Of a stretch of DNA of 64,000 bases, positions 1 through 10,553 are shown piece after piece. How positions within the stretch are numbered: position 1 is the first letter of the stretch; each line of letters begins with the position of its first letter. The stretch lies in NCBI GenBank assembly GCA_023974075.1, contig JAMFTG010000262.1, forward strand, positions 32,501 to 96,500, written 5' to 3'. Under the pieces are notes generated by a model, which made no database searches, was not told the origin of the DNA, and saw nothing but the letters and a program-made list of their open reading frames with translations. Origin of the DNA: Chaenocephalus aceratus (taxonomy: Eukaryota; Chordata; Actinopteri; Perciformes; Channichthyidae). The translations under genes were made by a program, and so were the position numbers.

Positions 1-351
1 TCGCTGCGGTGGGTCTAACAACAAAAACCGTGAGTATAGCCGTGTTAGTTAAATCCTCACGCGTGTGTGAGCTGAAGGATGCTTGCTATGCGCTAAGGGA
101 ATGTACAGTACTGTACCTGTGCTGTTTGCATTCATGTCTAACTAACATATTCAATCAATCAAACAGTAACATCTATCTTTTAAGACTGGATCCTTCATTC
201 CTTAACTGTCCTTCGATGTATGTCTGATGTTGTCTGTTAGTGTGACAGTCTGAAAGATGTCAGAGAAGAAGAAGAAGCAGCAGCAGCAGAGAGATCTGCT
301 GTCACTCTGGGCAGTGGAGGGTCAACCACCCCTGCCCAGCGTGCCAGGTCA
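1..351. other. No recognised gene; possible short first exon near its end
   Basis: Nothing recognised up to about 240. An ATG at 257 opens a Lys/Gln-rich reading frame (MSEKKKKQQQQRD) that runs into the acidic VNTR that follows. It could be the first exon of the decayed gene at 1.6-5.6 kb, but no splice evidence links them. Confidence 0.3.
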
Positions 352-1124
352 GAGGACACAGAGGAGGACGCTCCAGAGGACACAGAGGAGGACGCTCAGA
401 GGACACAGAGGATGAGGCTCCAGAGGACACAGAGGATGAGGCTCCAGAGGAGACAGAGGAGGAGGCTCCAGAGAACACAGAGGATGAGGCTCCAGAGGAC
501 ACAGAGGATGAGGCTCCAGAGGACACAGAGGAGGAGGCTCCAAGAGGACACAGAGGATGAGGCTCCAGAGGACACAGAGGAGGAGGCTCCAGAGGACACA
601 GAGGAGGAGGCTCCAGAGGACACAGAGGAGGAGGCTCCAGAGGACACAGAGGATGAGGCTCCAGAGGACACAGAGGATGAGGGCTCCAGAGGAGACAGAG
701 GGAGGAGGCTCCAGAGAACACAGAGGATGAGGCTCCAGAGGACACAGAGGATGAGGCTCCAGAGGACACAGAGGAGGAGGCTCCAGAGGACACAGAGGAT
801 GAGGCCTCCAGAGGACACAGAGGATGAGGCTCCAGAGGACACAGAGGAGGAGGCTCCAGAGGACACAGAGGATGAGGCTCCAGAGGAGACAGAAGATGAG
901 GCTCCAGAGGACACAGAGGAGACGCTCCAGAGGACACAGAGGAGGACGCTCCAGAGGACACAGAGGAGGAGGCTCCAGAGGACACAGAGGAGGAGGCTCC
1001 AGAGGACACAGAGGAGGAGGCTCCAGAGGACCACAGAGGAGGACGCTCCAGAGGACACAGAGGAGGAGGCTCCAGAGGACACAGAGGAGGAGGCTCCAGA
1101 GGACACAGAGGAGGAGGCTCCAGA
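352..1124 (+). repeat. 21-bp acidic coding-like minisatellite (VNTR)
   Basis: About 36 tandem copies of a 21-bp unit of the form GAGGAGGCTCCAGAGGACACA, with variants (gatgag, gacgct, gagaca). In one frame it reads as the heptad EEAPEDT; single-base indels near 541, 690 and 1031 shift phase, so no single frame is acidic throughout. It could be the expanded acidic exon of the decayed gene downstream, or a non-coding VNTR. The reverse strand is also open, which is a by-product of the repeat length being a multiple of three. Confidence 0.9.
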
Positions 1125-1582
1125 GTCAAGTCTAAACCGGTTGTTGTTTATGCTGTGGGTCATGTGATTATAGATCATCATGTATTGCAGGTGTGTGGAT
1201 TTGATCCAGAGATCTGACTGGATGTGGGATACTGGTTTAAAGGAAGCACCAATCGTAAAGGTTACCTGACAGTATGTGCAGTCCAAATGAAATGCAGAAG
1301 AGTTCCATTAAATTGAAATTAAGAAGTTCCATTCTTGTCATAGAATTCTGTGAGCTCCATGGAAGCGAGTATTTAAGAAATAACTTAATGCACGTTTCCA
1401 CTCGATGGTTGAGCCTGGAGAGGTGTTTGACTCGTACCCTGCAGCTAGTATGAGCACTGGCAGCTTACTGCAGGTCATCAGGTAGGCATCACATTCAATG
1501 ATCCAAATGAACCGAGTATTATAAACAGACTGAAGTAAGTAAATGCATGTAGTATGCACAACCGTGTTTTTTGTATTCACAG
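1125..1582. other. Spacer or intron with nothing recognised
   Basis: Unique-looking AT-rich sequence between the VNTR and the first recognisable exon. No repeat, RNA gene or convincing reading frame was seen. Confidence 0.4.
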
Positions 1583-2924
1583 ATGAGAAACAACCGTGGT
1601 TCAGGAGGCTGTTGGAAGCATCCTCTAACCCAATGACAGAGGTGTACCTGCTGTTCTATCAAGCAGTCTTCTCCACCTTCAGCCTCCTCCTCCAGAGAGA
1701 GAAGTCCTCCATCTTCCTTCGACATGATGAGGTACATTGGGACGGTTGGGATACAGCATGCTAGTAATAATGTACTATGTTTGTTCCTTTTCTCATTAGC
1801 ACTCTACTCTAGGTTACATTTAATTTTGAGAATCTTTTCTGAAATACAAATGTGTAGATACGGAGTTTCATCCCGCAAGTTGCTTTCCAAGTTTCTGAAG
1901 CCCGCAGCACCGCAGCACCGGGAGTCGCATGAAATCCTCGATAAGGACCCATCGAACCGAGTGCCAGGCAATCCTCCAGGTTCCACATCAGCAGATGCAC
2001 GTGCACTATCCACTCACATCGTACTGGTGGTGTTTGCTAGAGGGCTGCTTGTGCAAGACAAGTTATGAGTTTGATCATCTCATCTCATCACACACGACCA
2101 CAGGAAACAAGTCCACAGGACTTTCCTATGTTCTCCTTTTAGCCCAAATGAGTGCCTGTACCTTGTGTCACTGATGTGATGAAGATACTTAAAGGGGTGC
2201 TTTCAAGTTAGCTATTGTGGTTGTTGATGATTGCTAAAGTGACTCAACACGGTCTCATACTGACATGTTGGTGTTGGGAATGAGAACATATTGCATCAAT
2301 CTTTCTCCAGAATCGCATCCAGCACCTTAATGAGGTGACGTTGTTGATGTATTGTGTCTCTCGTAGGAGAAAAGCTGGTGATCGGCTTCACTACTCGAGG
2401 TGCACTCAACAGGCTCCTTGATGCAGGAGTCATTACACCGCAGCAGGTGCAGAGGTTCCAGCAGGCAGCAGTGGCGTTTCTGGTGAGGGCTGTGGAGTCA
2501 CCATGAAGAAACTCCCCATGAGAGAGCCCCTCATAGAACATGCCATGTCTCTGGATGGCCAGCAGAGGGCAGAGTGTGGAGTGGAAGACGCCTTGTACTT
2601 TGTCCACAGGTTAGTTGGGGTATCAAGTCAAGTACATTTATCTATAGTGCCAAATCACAACACAAGTTATCTCAATATGCTCAATAAGTCGAGCAGGTTA
2701 AAGACTATTGGCACATGTTCTTAATAGATTGTAAAGTTTAATGACCACATCTGAAAAGCAACCCGTTTCAGCTACTTTACCAGATCAGTGCACATTGTGT
2801 TCTTTTTAGGTTTCCTGAACTTCTCCCATACAACGGACCTGAGGAGCGAGACACACTGGGTGAGCAGGTTCTGGACTACCAATCCATGCACATTGCCATG
2901 CCCGAAGACCCAGCCACGTTCGAC

Positions 2925-3786
2925 CTATACCCCTTTCACACCAGCGCCTTTTCAGCTCCGGCTCGGAGCTAGAGCCTGAAAAGCGCCGGGTTTTCCTGTT
3001 CACACCGGAGCTGTGCCGGCTCTTAGCTCCGGAATCCGCTTCATTTCCAGCTCCAAAAAATGGTCGGTCCAGAGGCAAGAGCTTCGGAGCTAAGAGGCGA
3101 CGTCGCTTACGTCTCTCTTACGTCGAGCGTGCAGGAAACTAAACCCACCTCCCCTGAACATGGGTCGACTGTCAGCCTGCCTACAAGCAGTAGCCTATAA
3201 ACACACGTTATAAAGTCAGGCAGCACTAACCAGGCTTCGTGTGGTTCTGTTTTGTGTACCTTACTTTGACCATCCGTTCACTGTTATCGATCATTGTGGA
3301 GAGAGGCAGACGTGTTGTTTTGTATTATTGCAGCTATCGGATGCAAGTAGTCAGTTTAGCTTCGGTTGCTATGCCAACATCACCCGTTTATACCAGAGAA
3401 ACTTTCATAACAGCGTTGTGATACCAAACAGCGTCAATTCAGACTGACACACATTCACTGAGGCTAAGGGGAACTGGGGATATGCATCAGCTGCTTGTGT
3501 GAGTCGGACAGTGAGTACTTTAGAGCGGCCGCTGCAGTGCGAGCTAACCGGGAGCTAACGGGAGAATAACCTCCCGTGGAAGAGCAGCCAGCACTGCAGT
3601 GTGAGCTAACCGGAGCTAACGGGAGAATAACCTCCCGTGGAAGAGCAGCCAGCACTGCAGTGTGAGCTAACCGGGAGCTACGGGAGAATAACCTCCCGTG
3701 GAAGAGCAGCACTGCAGCGGTCGGTAAATGCACCAGTCTGACAGGGTCCTCCTGCTTCCCACGACCATTCTGCGGCCACAGGTGGG
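2925..3786. mobile_element. Insertion that interrupts the decayed gene
   Basis: This block separates two pieces of the same protein family (a piece ending at PEDPATFD and one resuming at AVVEMWPMLQKY), so it is inserted or intronic sequence. It starts with a CG-rich stretch of repeated 'cagctccgg/gagctccgg' words and ends with a triplicated 62-bp unit. No clear terminal inverted repeat or target duplication was found, so its class is unknown. Confidence 0.45.
3534..3717. repeat. Three tandem copies of a 61-62-bp unit
   Basis: Copies start at 3534, 3596 and 3657. Each holds 'gagctaacgggagaataacc' followed by 'tcccgtggaagagcag'. The third copy lacks a few bases. Divergence between copies is low, so the expansion looks recent. 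Confidence 0.9.
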
Positions 3787-5639
3787 TTGAAAATGTCCGT
3801 GTGGCAGAGGAGAGCGGTTGTTGAAATGTGGCCGATGCTACAGAAGTACGTGGATGGTGTCAAGAACAAGAAGATCCGACACCCTGCCGCAGCCTCTTAT
3901 GAGCGGGCAGCACAAGGGGATCCACTCATCGTAGCCAAGCTGCAGTTCTTCTTTGCGATCTCCAGGACCTTCAGCCCCTTCCTGTTAACATTTCAAACTG
4001 ATGAGCCAGTGATGCCCTTCTTAGCTAAAGACTTGGCTGAGTTACTGAAGGTAATAACAACAGTAATTAAACTGAATTTGATTAATCCACACTAACGGTT
4101 CTGGTAGAGTGTACTGAGACGGTTTGTGAAGAGGGAGCTCCGAGAGGACATCACCCCCCTGAAGCTCACCAAAGTCGATGCAGCTGATGAGAAGAACTGG
4201 GTCTCCCGATGAATGCTGACATAGGCCTTGGTGCTGAATCTGTCATCAAGGTAATTTTGATATTATTTCAGAGATGTACAGATTTATACAGTTATGGGCC
4301 TACTATGTCTTTGCTCCTCTACCTGTACACTGATCCAGCCAGTGCAATATGATACATTGACCTTTTTTACCATTGTATTATGCTAATGAAGGCACATTTG
4401 TAAATCATCCATTCTGCACAATTTACAGTCCATGTATTGTTTGTCAGGCACTTCAGAGCACACCAGGGAGCCGAGCAGGTGAGCTTTCTGTGCTCACGTT
4501 CAGGAAAGAGTGCACGAAGGGCCTGGCTGCAATGGTCAAGAAAGTGCAGGAGAAAAGCCCCTCAAATGTCCAGTCGTCAGGCACAGTGCATGTTTGGATC
4601 CCACAAACATGAGCAGGGATCCAGAGTGGGGCATCGGAAAGGAAAGAGGAGAGTGTAGTCCAAAGATTCCTGCAGGACAAGCAGTTGGCAGGAGGAGTTT
4701 CAGCTGGAGGAACAAGTATTGTTTAGGGACAATAGAAGCTTGTGTGGATTTAATTATTACACATCTTGTTTACATTTGTTTTAGGAAATCTACAATACAC
4801 TGCTTTTTATGTGTACAGATGCTGCAGCTATGTATCTCTCAAACGAATGAAAGCAGACGACTGGAATGAAATATAATGATATATGAATATTTACTTCTTT
4901 CATTTTCTCTGTCAATGTTGTAGGTGATGTGATCGTCCAGCAATCTGAAAGATTTCTGTGTGTTGAGGGTAGAGGTGAAGGCTTCCTCTCCTTCAGCCAT
5001 TTGAGCAGCGGCTCGATGTTTTCCTGCACGAAGCTCTCGGCACACCCTGAGCTGCGGAGATTCTGCCAGAGCCTTCCACTTCTGTCCCACGGTCAAGCCA
5101 CGGTGGAAAGGGGGTTCTCGGTCAACAAGGAGGTTGAAACTGTCAACCTCCTTGAAGGATCCCTGGAGGCACAAGGTTGCTCTGCGACCAGGTTAGTGTC
5201 TGTGGGGGCGTTCTAAAGGTGCCACTCACCAAGGAGCCTGGCTTCTGCAGCCTTCAGGTACAGGATGGACCTGGATCAACAACAGAAGAAGAGACCGAGT
5301 GCCACACTGAGCCTCAAGAGAAGAGCAGTTGAAGATGAGCTAGACCCGCTCAAAAAGAAAAGGGAGATCCTAAAAGAAGTGTGCGGCGTCCTTCAGAAAG
5401 ATGCTGATCCACTTGCTGAGCAGGCTGAGGGGAAAGCTGGATCTTTAATGGCTCAACTGCTAACAAAGTCCAGCACCCTCAGGAGGAGGCCACAGAGAAC
5501 CGCATTGAGCTGGAACAAACCGAAAAGAGAGTGGACAGCAAAGCAAATGAGTTGAGGCACATGCCCATGATGGGTATTTGTGAGCTCCGACATGGCATTA
5601 CCCCGCTGAAGCTCACCAAAGTTTATGTATATTCATAGT

Positions 5640-6390
5640 ACAACATTTTGTCAATTGTTTTGTTTATTGGTCAAATACTGGTTTATTTTTTCTAATAAAC
5701 CTTGCATTGGGTTGGTCACAAAATGCATTCTCTTGTGCTTTGTTCTATCTGAATTATATTAAGGAGTTATCATACACGGTTTAGTTGTGCTGTCTTATAC
5801 TATAAATACTGTATATAGTAAATGTGAGGTAAAGTGTGTCGCAAATGTTAGAACTTGAAGTGGCGATGAGGTCTTAAAATGTATGGAAACGGTCTTAAAA
5901 GGTCTTAAAAAGTATTACATTGACTTCAGGATTCCTGCATACACCCTGTTGTTATAGTGAAAACATTATATAAAGATAGTGATTTAGATTGAGTTAAAAA
6001 GTATGAGCTGTGCTGGTGTCAGCAAAGCTTGATTCTGTCCTGAGGCGTTAATCAAACATCATCTCTCGTGTTGCTCACATCCCGTTCAGGGTCTCGTTCC
6101 ACGATTTGAATATTGCTATAAGAATTGTACTTATTGTAAGGTACACGATGGACATGTTGAACATAATCTCCCTTTACTGCAACACTTCAGAGGTGCTGAT
6201 TTCTACTTTAGGATTTATTTGAAATTAAGCTCTTTAGGTTTCAGTGTAAAAAACGGGCTCACGTGATTTAATAAAATACACAATCAAGAGAGGGCTTTCT
6301 TTCCCGCAGCACCGGTGTTCAATACAAAGTCATCTCTCGTGTTCCCCATATGTTTTTGTATGTGTAGTAGGGAGAGATCATACTGTAAAT
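5640..6390. other. AT-rich spacer with repeat debris
   Basis: No gene seen. The stretch 5860-5950 ('ggtcttaaaaggtcttaaaa') resembles a common fish interspersed repeat. The rest is AT-rich and unrecognised. Confidence 0.35.
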
Positions 6391-6470
6391 TAGGGATGCA
6401 CGATATTGGTTTTTTGATACCGATAACTTCCTGCTTCTCAAGACCGATACCGATAATAATATATATATAT

Positions 6471-6779
6471 TGTAGCGATCCTGCATAGGATGTTCAGGGT
6501 GTCACTCAGGCATCCCCCGTCTCTCTGCCAATCATAGAGCTGCACAGTGATGCTGGTTGAGGTGCGGGCCTGTGGTTGGGGGAGCGGACGGGGGAGGGCG
6601 GGGAGTTGTGACGTAGACACTGCTATATTTATATGTGTCGGGGTAGGAGTTAAGTCAGTGTGGGAAGTGTGAGTAGAACCCCCACAATGTACCGGTACCT
6701 GTGATCATCTGTAAGAATATCTGTTATTAAAGCCTAATAACGAGAAGCCTGTTTCCGACTCCACCTTGCGAACGTTACA
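6471..6779 (+). repeat. 5' LTR of the mini retrotransposon
   Basis: 309 bp, TGTAGCGATCC to GCGAACGTTACA. It contains a TATA-like 'ctatatttatatg' near 6625 and an AATAA-like 'attaaagcctaataa' near 6724, in the order expected for promoter then polyadenylation region. Confidence 0.85.
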
Positions 6780-6780
6780 T

Positions 6781-6794
6781 TGGTGTCAGAAGTG
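6781..6794 (+). other. Primer-binding site, tRNA-Leu type
   Basis: TGGTGTCAGAAGTG starts two bases after the 5' LTR. It is complementary to the 3' end of a leucine tRNA (CACTTCTGACA plus CCA), a primer used by several Ty3/gypsy-type elements. Confidence 0.75.
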
Positions 6795-6858
6795 ACTTTT
6801 CGAACGGAGGACGTCTGTCCTGACGGGAGTCCGTAACTGCGTCACGGAGCTAGCAGAG

Positions 6859-7116
6859 ATGGAAAAGTTCAGCAAGATGGGAGTGAAGCAGGAAAGTAGT
6901 GATGGAGAGGAAGAGGGAGCATGCGGGTGGTCGAAGGACATGAGCGGGGAGTTCATGAGTGCACGGGAGGCGAGAGAGCGCCTGAGAGAGTCGGCGGTGA
7001 AGATGGCTAGAGACGCGGGAATGTCGCCGTCTTCCGCGGCATTTCGCGCCATTTCCAAGCTGGATGTAAACAACAATGGCGGCGCCCATCGACCAGCAGC
7101 CTCTGAAAAGGCATAA
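6859..7116 (+). CDS. Short gag-like reading frame of the mini retrotransposon
   Basis: 85 codons from an ATG 65 bases after the primer-binding site. The product is charged (many E, K, R) and has no zinc knuckle, protease or RT motif. I do not recognise a domain. Position alone suggests a remnant gag N-terminus, perhaps kept for its packaging signal. A downstream frame overlapping its end (from 7076) runs through the minisatellite. Confidence 0.4.
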   Translation: MEKFSKMGVKQESSDGEEEGACGWSKDMSGEFMSAREARERLRESAVKMARDAGMSPSSAAFRAISKLDVNNNGGAHRPAASEKA

Positions 7117-7151
7117 GACCAGCCACACTCTCAGCCCATCTATAAAGGGTT

Positions 7152-7675
7152 CCCTCACAGCGTGGAGACCAGCGTGTCAGTGGACAGCGTGGAGACCAGC
7201 GTGGAGACCAGCGTGTCAGTGGACAGCGTGGAGACCAGCGTGGAGACCAGCGTGGAGACCAGCGTGGAGACCAGTGTGGAGACCAGCGTGTCAGTGGACA
7301 GCGTGGAGACCAGCGTGGAGACCAGCGTGGAGACCAGCGTGGAGACCAGTGTGGAGACCAGCGTGTCAGTGGACAGCGTGGAGACCAGTGTGGAGACCAG
7401 CGTGTCAGTGGACAGCGTGGAGACCAGCGTGGAGACCAGCGTGTCAGTGGACAGCGTGGAGACCAGCGTGGAGACCAGCGTGGAGACCAGCGTGGAGACC
7501 AGTGTGGAGACCAGCGTGTCAGTGGACAGCGTGGAGACCAGCGTGGAGACCAGCGTGGAGACCAGCGTGGAGACCAGTGTGGAGACCAGCGTGTCAGTGG
7601 ACAGCGTGGAGACCAGTGTGGAGACCAGCGTGTCAGTGGACAGCGTGGAGACCAGCGTGTCAGTGGACAGCCAGT
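7152..7675 (+). repeat. Minisatellite of 12- and 15-bp units inside the LTR element
   Basis: The array mixes 'gtggagaccagc' (12 bp) with 'gtgtcagtggacagc' (15 bp). They are arranged in higher-order blocks of two to five 12-mers per 15-mer. Both units are multiples of three, so two frames stay open across the array: one reads VETS and VSVDS, the other WRPA and CQWTA. Confidence 0.95.
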
Positions 7676-7760
7676 GGGTTGGTCCCTGCAGAGTACTGGA
7701 GAGGGTGGGGGGAGTGTTTGTGCTGTGTTTTATTTGTTCCTCGTGGGCGAGGAACTTTGT

Positions 7761-7773
7761 AGTGGGGGGGTAG
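7761..7773 (+). other. Polypurine tract before the 3' LTR
   Basis: 'agtgggggggtag' sits directly against the 3' LTR, as a plus-strand primer site should. Confidence 0.65.
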
Positions 7774-8082
7774 TGTAGCGATCCTGCATAGGATGTTCAG
7801 GGTGTCACTCAGGCATCCCCCGTCCTCTGCCAATCATAGAGCTGCACAGTGATGCTGGTTGAGGTGCGGGCCTGTGGTTGGGGGAGCGGACGGGGGAGGG
7901 CGGGGAGTTGTGACGTAGACACTGCTATATTTATATGTGTCGGGGTAGGAGTTAAGTCAGTGTGGGAAGTGTGAGGTAGAACCCCCACAATGTACCGGTA
8001 CCTGTGATCATCTGTAAGAATATCTGTTATTAAAGCCTAATAACGAGAAGCCTGTTTCCGACTCCACCTTGCGAACGTTACA
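7774..8082 (+). repeat. 3' LTR of the mini retrotransposon
   Basis: 309 bp. It matches the 5' LTR apart from one missing base pair near 7824 and one extra G near 7975. Confidence 0.85.
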
Positions 8083-8176
8083 ATATATATATATATATAC
8101 ATATTAAATGTACCTGTCGTTTTTGCACACCTGGTGGTAAAAAGAGACTAGTAGTGAAAGGACATGAGCATTACTA

Positions 8177-8404
8177 CTATGAACAAAACAAAGCCAAGAA
8201 CAGTTTGGACTCTTCAAAGTGACCATATTTATTTTCCCAAACAAAACTAGCCCTGGGGTCGTCTCTGGCAAACTCCTCCTTTTTCAAAAGCCTCGTGGAT
8301 AGGTCAAAGCCCGGTGCCTTTGCAGCTGGCTTTGGATTCGCCGCTAGTTTAGCAGCGCATGCGTCTTCGTACGCTGTTAACACACCATCGTAGCGTACAC
8401 ACAC
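8177..8404 (-). pseudogene. hAT transposase remnant
   Basis: A 75-codon minus-strand frame holds RYDGVLTAYEDA, which matches the RYDGVLKAYED piece beside the BED finger in the sister copy at 29.1-29.3 kb. It is only a small piece: no catalytic residues or dimerisation domain remain. Confidence 0.6.
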
Positions 8405-8683
8405 CCTCCCGGTCCCCCCGATGGCCAGTCGGTGCCTGCCGGTGAGCGTGGAAGTGTGGTCTGCTGCCAGCGGGCGGCAGGAGCGGGGCTGTCAGCATCA
8501 GCTTGTAGATGGCATTTTAAACTCGATGCGCTCTGAAACTACGGGGCGGCCGAGGAAAAAAAATACACATGCGTTAAAATAATTAGTGGCGTAACATTTT
8601 TTTATTATCGGTTATCGGTATCGGTCTTGAGAAGCAGGAAGTTATCGGTATCGGTTTCAAAAAACCAATATCGTGCATCCCTA

Positions 8684-9034
8684 ATACTTTTATAGTATTG
8701 GGTCTTTATGGTCCATGTGTTAAATTAATACGCAGAACTGTTCCTGAAAATGTTGTTCACTCATAAGTGATGGTTAAAATACAGATATTTCTCAAGGCCC
8801 TCGCACTGTGTTTAAGGTGTTTTTTAAAAGAGTTAAATATATTGAATTTGTATTGTGCTAAAATGCATTGTTCTTTTATAGTGGAAAATGGAATGTTGGC
8901 GATTTGCCAAAGCTGTTCAAATTATCAATAAATGCATTTTTATATATACACGGTGTGTTTGGAGATAATTCATTACACTATTATACATTATTATTATATT
9001 CTATTTAGCCCAACAATATAGTTAATTTCAATCA
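8684..9034. other. AT-rich spacer
   Basis: No gene, repeat or RNA recognised between the hAT element and the next transposase fragment. Confidence 0.35.
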
Positions 9035-9700
9035 CTAGCTTGGGTCAAATGAACAACCCAGCACATAGATATGTTCATGGAGACTGGCAATGTGAGTTGG
9101 GAGAATTGCATTGCGATTTGCACGGATGGGGCAGCTGCCATGACCGGACGCAAGAGTGGGGTGGTTGCTCGTGCCAAGGAGCGCAATCCAATGATGATAG
9201 CTACCCCCACTGCATGCTGCACAGGCAGGCTCTGGCGTCAAAATCGTTGAGTCCTGAGCTACAGTCCGTTCTCAGCACGGTGGTATCTGTGGTCAACCAC
9301 ATCAAGTGTAAGCCACAGTCCCGTTTATTCGGCCAGCTCTACAGGGAGACGGGCGCAGGACAGGACACCCTGCTGTTCCATTCAGAGGTGCGTTGGCTCT
9401 CCCGTGGAAAAGTGCTACAGCGGGTGTACGAACTGCGCTCAGAGCTGTGTGAGTTCATCCAGAATGACAAGCCAACCACTGCAGTACTCTTCTCGGACCC
9501 CGAGTGGATCGCACAGCTCGCCTACCTCGCAGATGTGTTCAACTTATTGAACGATCTCAGTTTGTCCGTTCAAGGCAGATATGCCTCTATCCTGGAGGTA
9601 AGCGACAAAATCCAGGCATTCCGTGCCAACACAGCAATCTGGAGAAGGCAGGTGCAACATGGCAGTACAGACATGTTCCCCCAACTCACAGTTTCACATA
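9035..9700 (+). pseudogene. hAT transposase fragment, ZBED5/SCAND3/FAM200-like (Charlie clade)
   Basis: The middle of a hAT transposase. CTDGAAAMTGRKSG carries the second catalytic aspartate region, followed after a frameshift near 9210 by HCMLHRQALASKSLSPEL, then FHSEVRWLSRGKVLQRVYEL and the helical region to FRANTAIWRRQ. The BED finger, the first catalytic block and the C-terminal dimerisation region are absent, so it is a truncated dead copy. The motifs are typical of the Charlie-derived gene families of vertebrates. An alternative is a decayed domesticated gene, but no splice sites or full-length frame support that. Confidence 0.8.
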
Positions 9701-9764
9701 ACTAAGACTATAGAAGTGTAAAAAATAGGCTACGTCAGATTATTCTAAGGGACATACATGTCAA

Positions 9765-9815
9765 ATCAAGTCAATTTTTATTTATATAGCCAAAATCACA
9801 AATCAGAATGAGGGG
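9765..9815. repeat. Common fish interspersed-repeat tail
   Basis: 'caatttttatttatatagcc' followed by 'aaaatcacaaatc' is a motif seen at many sites in fish genomes; related words occur at 2618-2660 and, inverted, near 62370. I cannot assign the parent element. Confidence 0.4.
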
Positions 9816-9902
9816 GTCCTTGGTGTATTCTCTATCTTGTAAGGGGTCCTTGGCTGAAAAACAATTGAGAACCTCCGCCTTAAAGCATCCCTATAACTCT
9901 TT

Positions 9903-10296
9903 AAAGATGTATCAGAACACCTTAAAGCATCCCTATAACCTTAAAGATGTATCAGAACACCTTAAAGCATCCCTATAACCTCTTAAAGATGTATCAGAAC
10001 ACCTTAAAGCATCCCTATAACCTCTTAAAGATGTATCAGAACACCTTAAAGCATCCCTATAACCTCTTAAAGATGTATCAGAACACCTTAAAGCATCCCT
10101 ATAACCTCTTAAAGATGTATCAGAACACCTTAAAGCATCCCTATAACCTCTTAAAGATGTATCAGAACACCTTAAAGCATCCCTATAACCTCTTAAAGAT
10201 GTATCAGAACACCTTAAAGCATCCCTATAACCTCTTAAAGATGTATCAGAACACCTTAAAGCATCCCTAGAACTCTTTAAAGATGTATCAGAACAC
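9903..10296 (+). repeat. 42-bp minisatellite
   Basis: About nine copies of a 42-bp unit containing 'aagatgtatcagaacacc' and 'ttaaagcatccctataacc', nearly identical in the middle and degenerate at the edges. It reads open as a 14-residue repeat (MYQNTLKHPYNLLK) only because 42 is a multiple of three. There are no start context, splice sites or flanking coding sequence. It stops about 50 bp before the TTAA that bounds the large transposon. Confidence 0.95.
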
Positions 10297-10352
10297 CTTA
10301 AATGTCCTCCTTAAATCCCCCAGGTCCCCTTAAAAATCTCGGAACCCTTAAA

Positions 10353-10366
10353 GATCAAATGCAAAG
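10353..10366 (+). repeat. Left terminal inverted repeat of the TTAA transposon
   Basis: GATCAAATGCAAAG, one base after the flanking TTAA. Its exact inverse lies at 21214-21227. Confidence 0.75.
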
Positions 10367-10530
10367 CTTTCAAATATGCTACATTTTTATAGAAATGTTG
10401 TTTTTAAGACTGCCTGTATTTAAAAATACAGGCAGAGATAATACACCCGAAAAAAAGCTTTTTATTGATACAAAACTCGACCCAAAGCCGTCTGAATTTC
10501 TGACATGACATTCCCAGCAGCCTCCGCGCG

Positions 10531-10553
10531 CGTGACGTCACTGTTGCCAAACA
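10531..10553 (+). promoter_or_regulatory. CRE-containing promoter motif of the THAP gene
   Basis: CGTGACGTCA, two bases, then GTTGCCAAACA. It contains a perfect palindromic CRE (TGACGTCA) and lies 70 bp before the THAP start codon and 180 bp inside the left end. The same 23-mer with two mismatches lies inverted at 21013-21035 before the other gene. Confidence 0.6.

Larger units (their letters stand above)
1583..5565 (+). pseudogene. Decayed multi-exon gene of a multicopy teleost family, hAT-derived-looking
   Basis: Exon-like blocks with GT/AG borders lie at 1583-1731, 2367-2609, 2810-2924, 3787-4050, 4108-4250, 4448-4705 and 4924 to about 5565. They read in order as parts of one protein family that I recall from many fish gene models. 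Readable pieces include FPELLPYNGPEERD, DPLIVAKLQFFF, DEPVMPFLAKDLAELLK, ACLDPTNMS and SHGQATVERGFSVNKEVE. The last resembles the ERxFS core of the hAT dimerisation domain. The end is a charged coiled-coil-like tail (RAVEDELDPLKKKRE). The gene is broken: a frameshift near 2500, another near 4209, lost phase after 4600 and near 5200, a lost donor near 4705, and an insertion at 2925-3785. A polyadenylation-like AATAAA lies near 5693. The family assignment is from memory of conserved motifs; its function is unknown to me. Confidence 0.65.
6471..8082 (+). mobile_element. Mini LTR retrotransposon (1.6 kb) nested in the hAT element
   Basis: Two 309-bp direct repeats (6471-6779 and 7774-8082) begin TG and end CA. 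They differ by only two compensating single-base indels in what I compared by eye, so the insertion is young. A primer-binding site follows the left LTR and a G-run polypurine tract precedes the right one. The interior is under 1 kb: a short gag-like reading frame and a minisatellite, with no protease, RT or integrase. It must have been mobilised in trans. Both flanks are 'atat' repeats, so a 4-5-bp target duplication is possible but cannot be separated from the microsatellite. Confidence 0.85.
6391..8683. mobile_element. hAT-type DNA transposon, non-autonomous, containing a nested LTR element
   Basis: The left end begins TAGGGATGCACGATATTGG and the right end is its inverted counterpart, ending CCAATATCGTGCATCCCTA. 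The subterminal 'accgataacttcctgcttctc' word is inverted at both ends. A second copy of the family lies at 28510-29429, where an exact 8-bp target duplication proves hAT-type insertion. Here the flanking 8-mers do not match, so the target duplication has decayed or was lost. A transposase remnant lies at 8177-8404 on the minus strand. An LTR element sits inside the AT-repeat near the left end. Confidence 0.8.

Noticed and set aside
7076..7762. 228-codon frame rich in WRPA/CQWTA as a real retrotransposon protein
   Set aside because: Two overlapping frames are equally open through the array; no domain; kept only as repeat.
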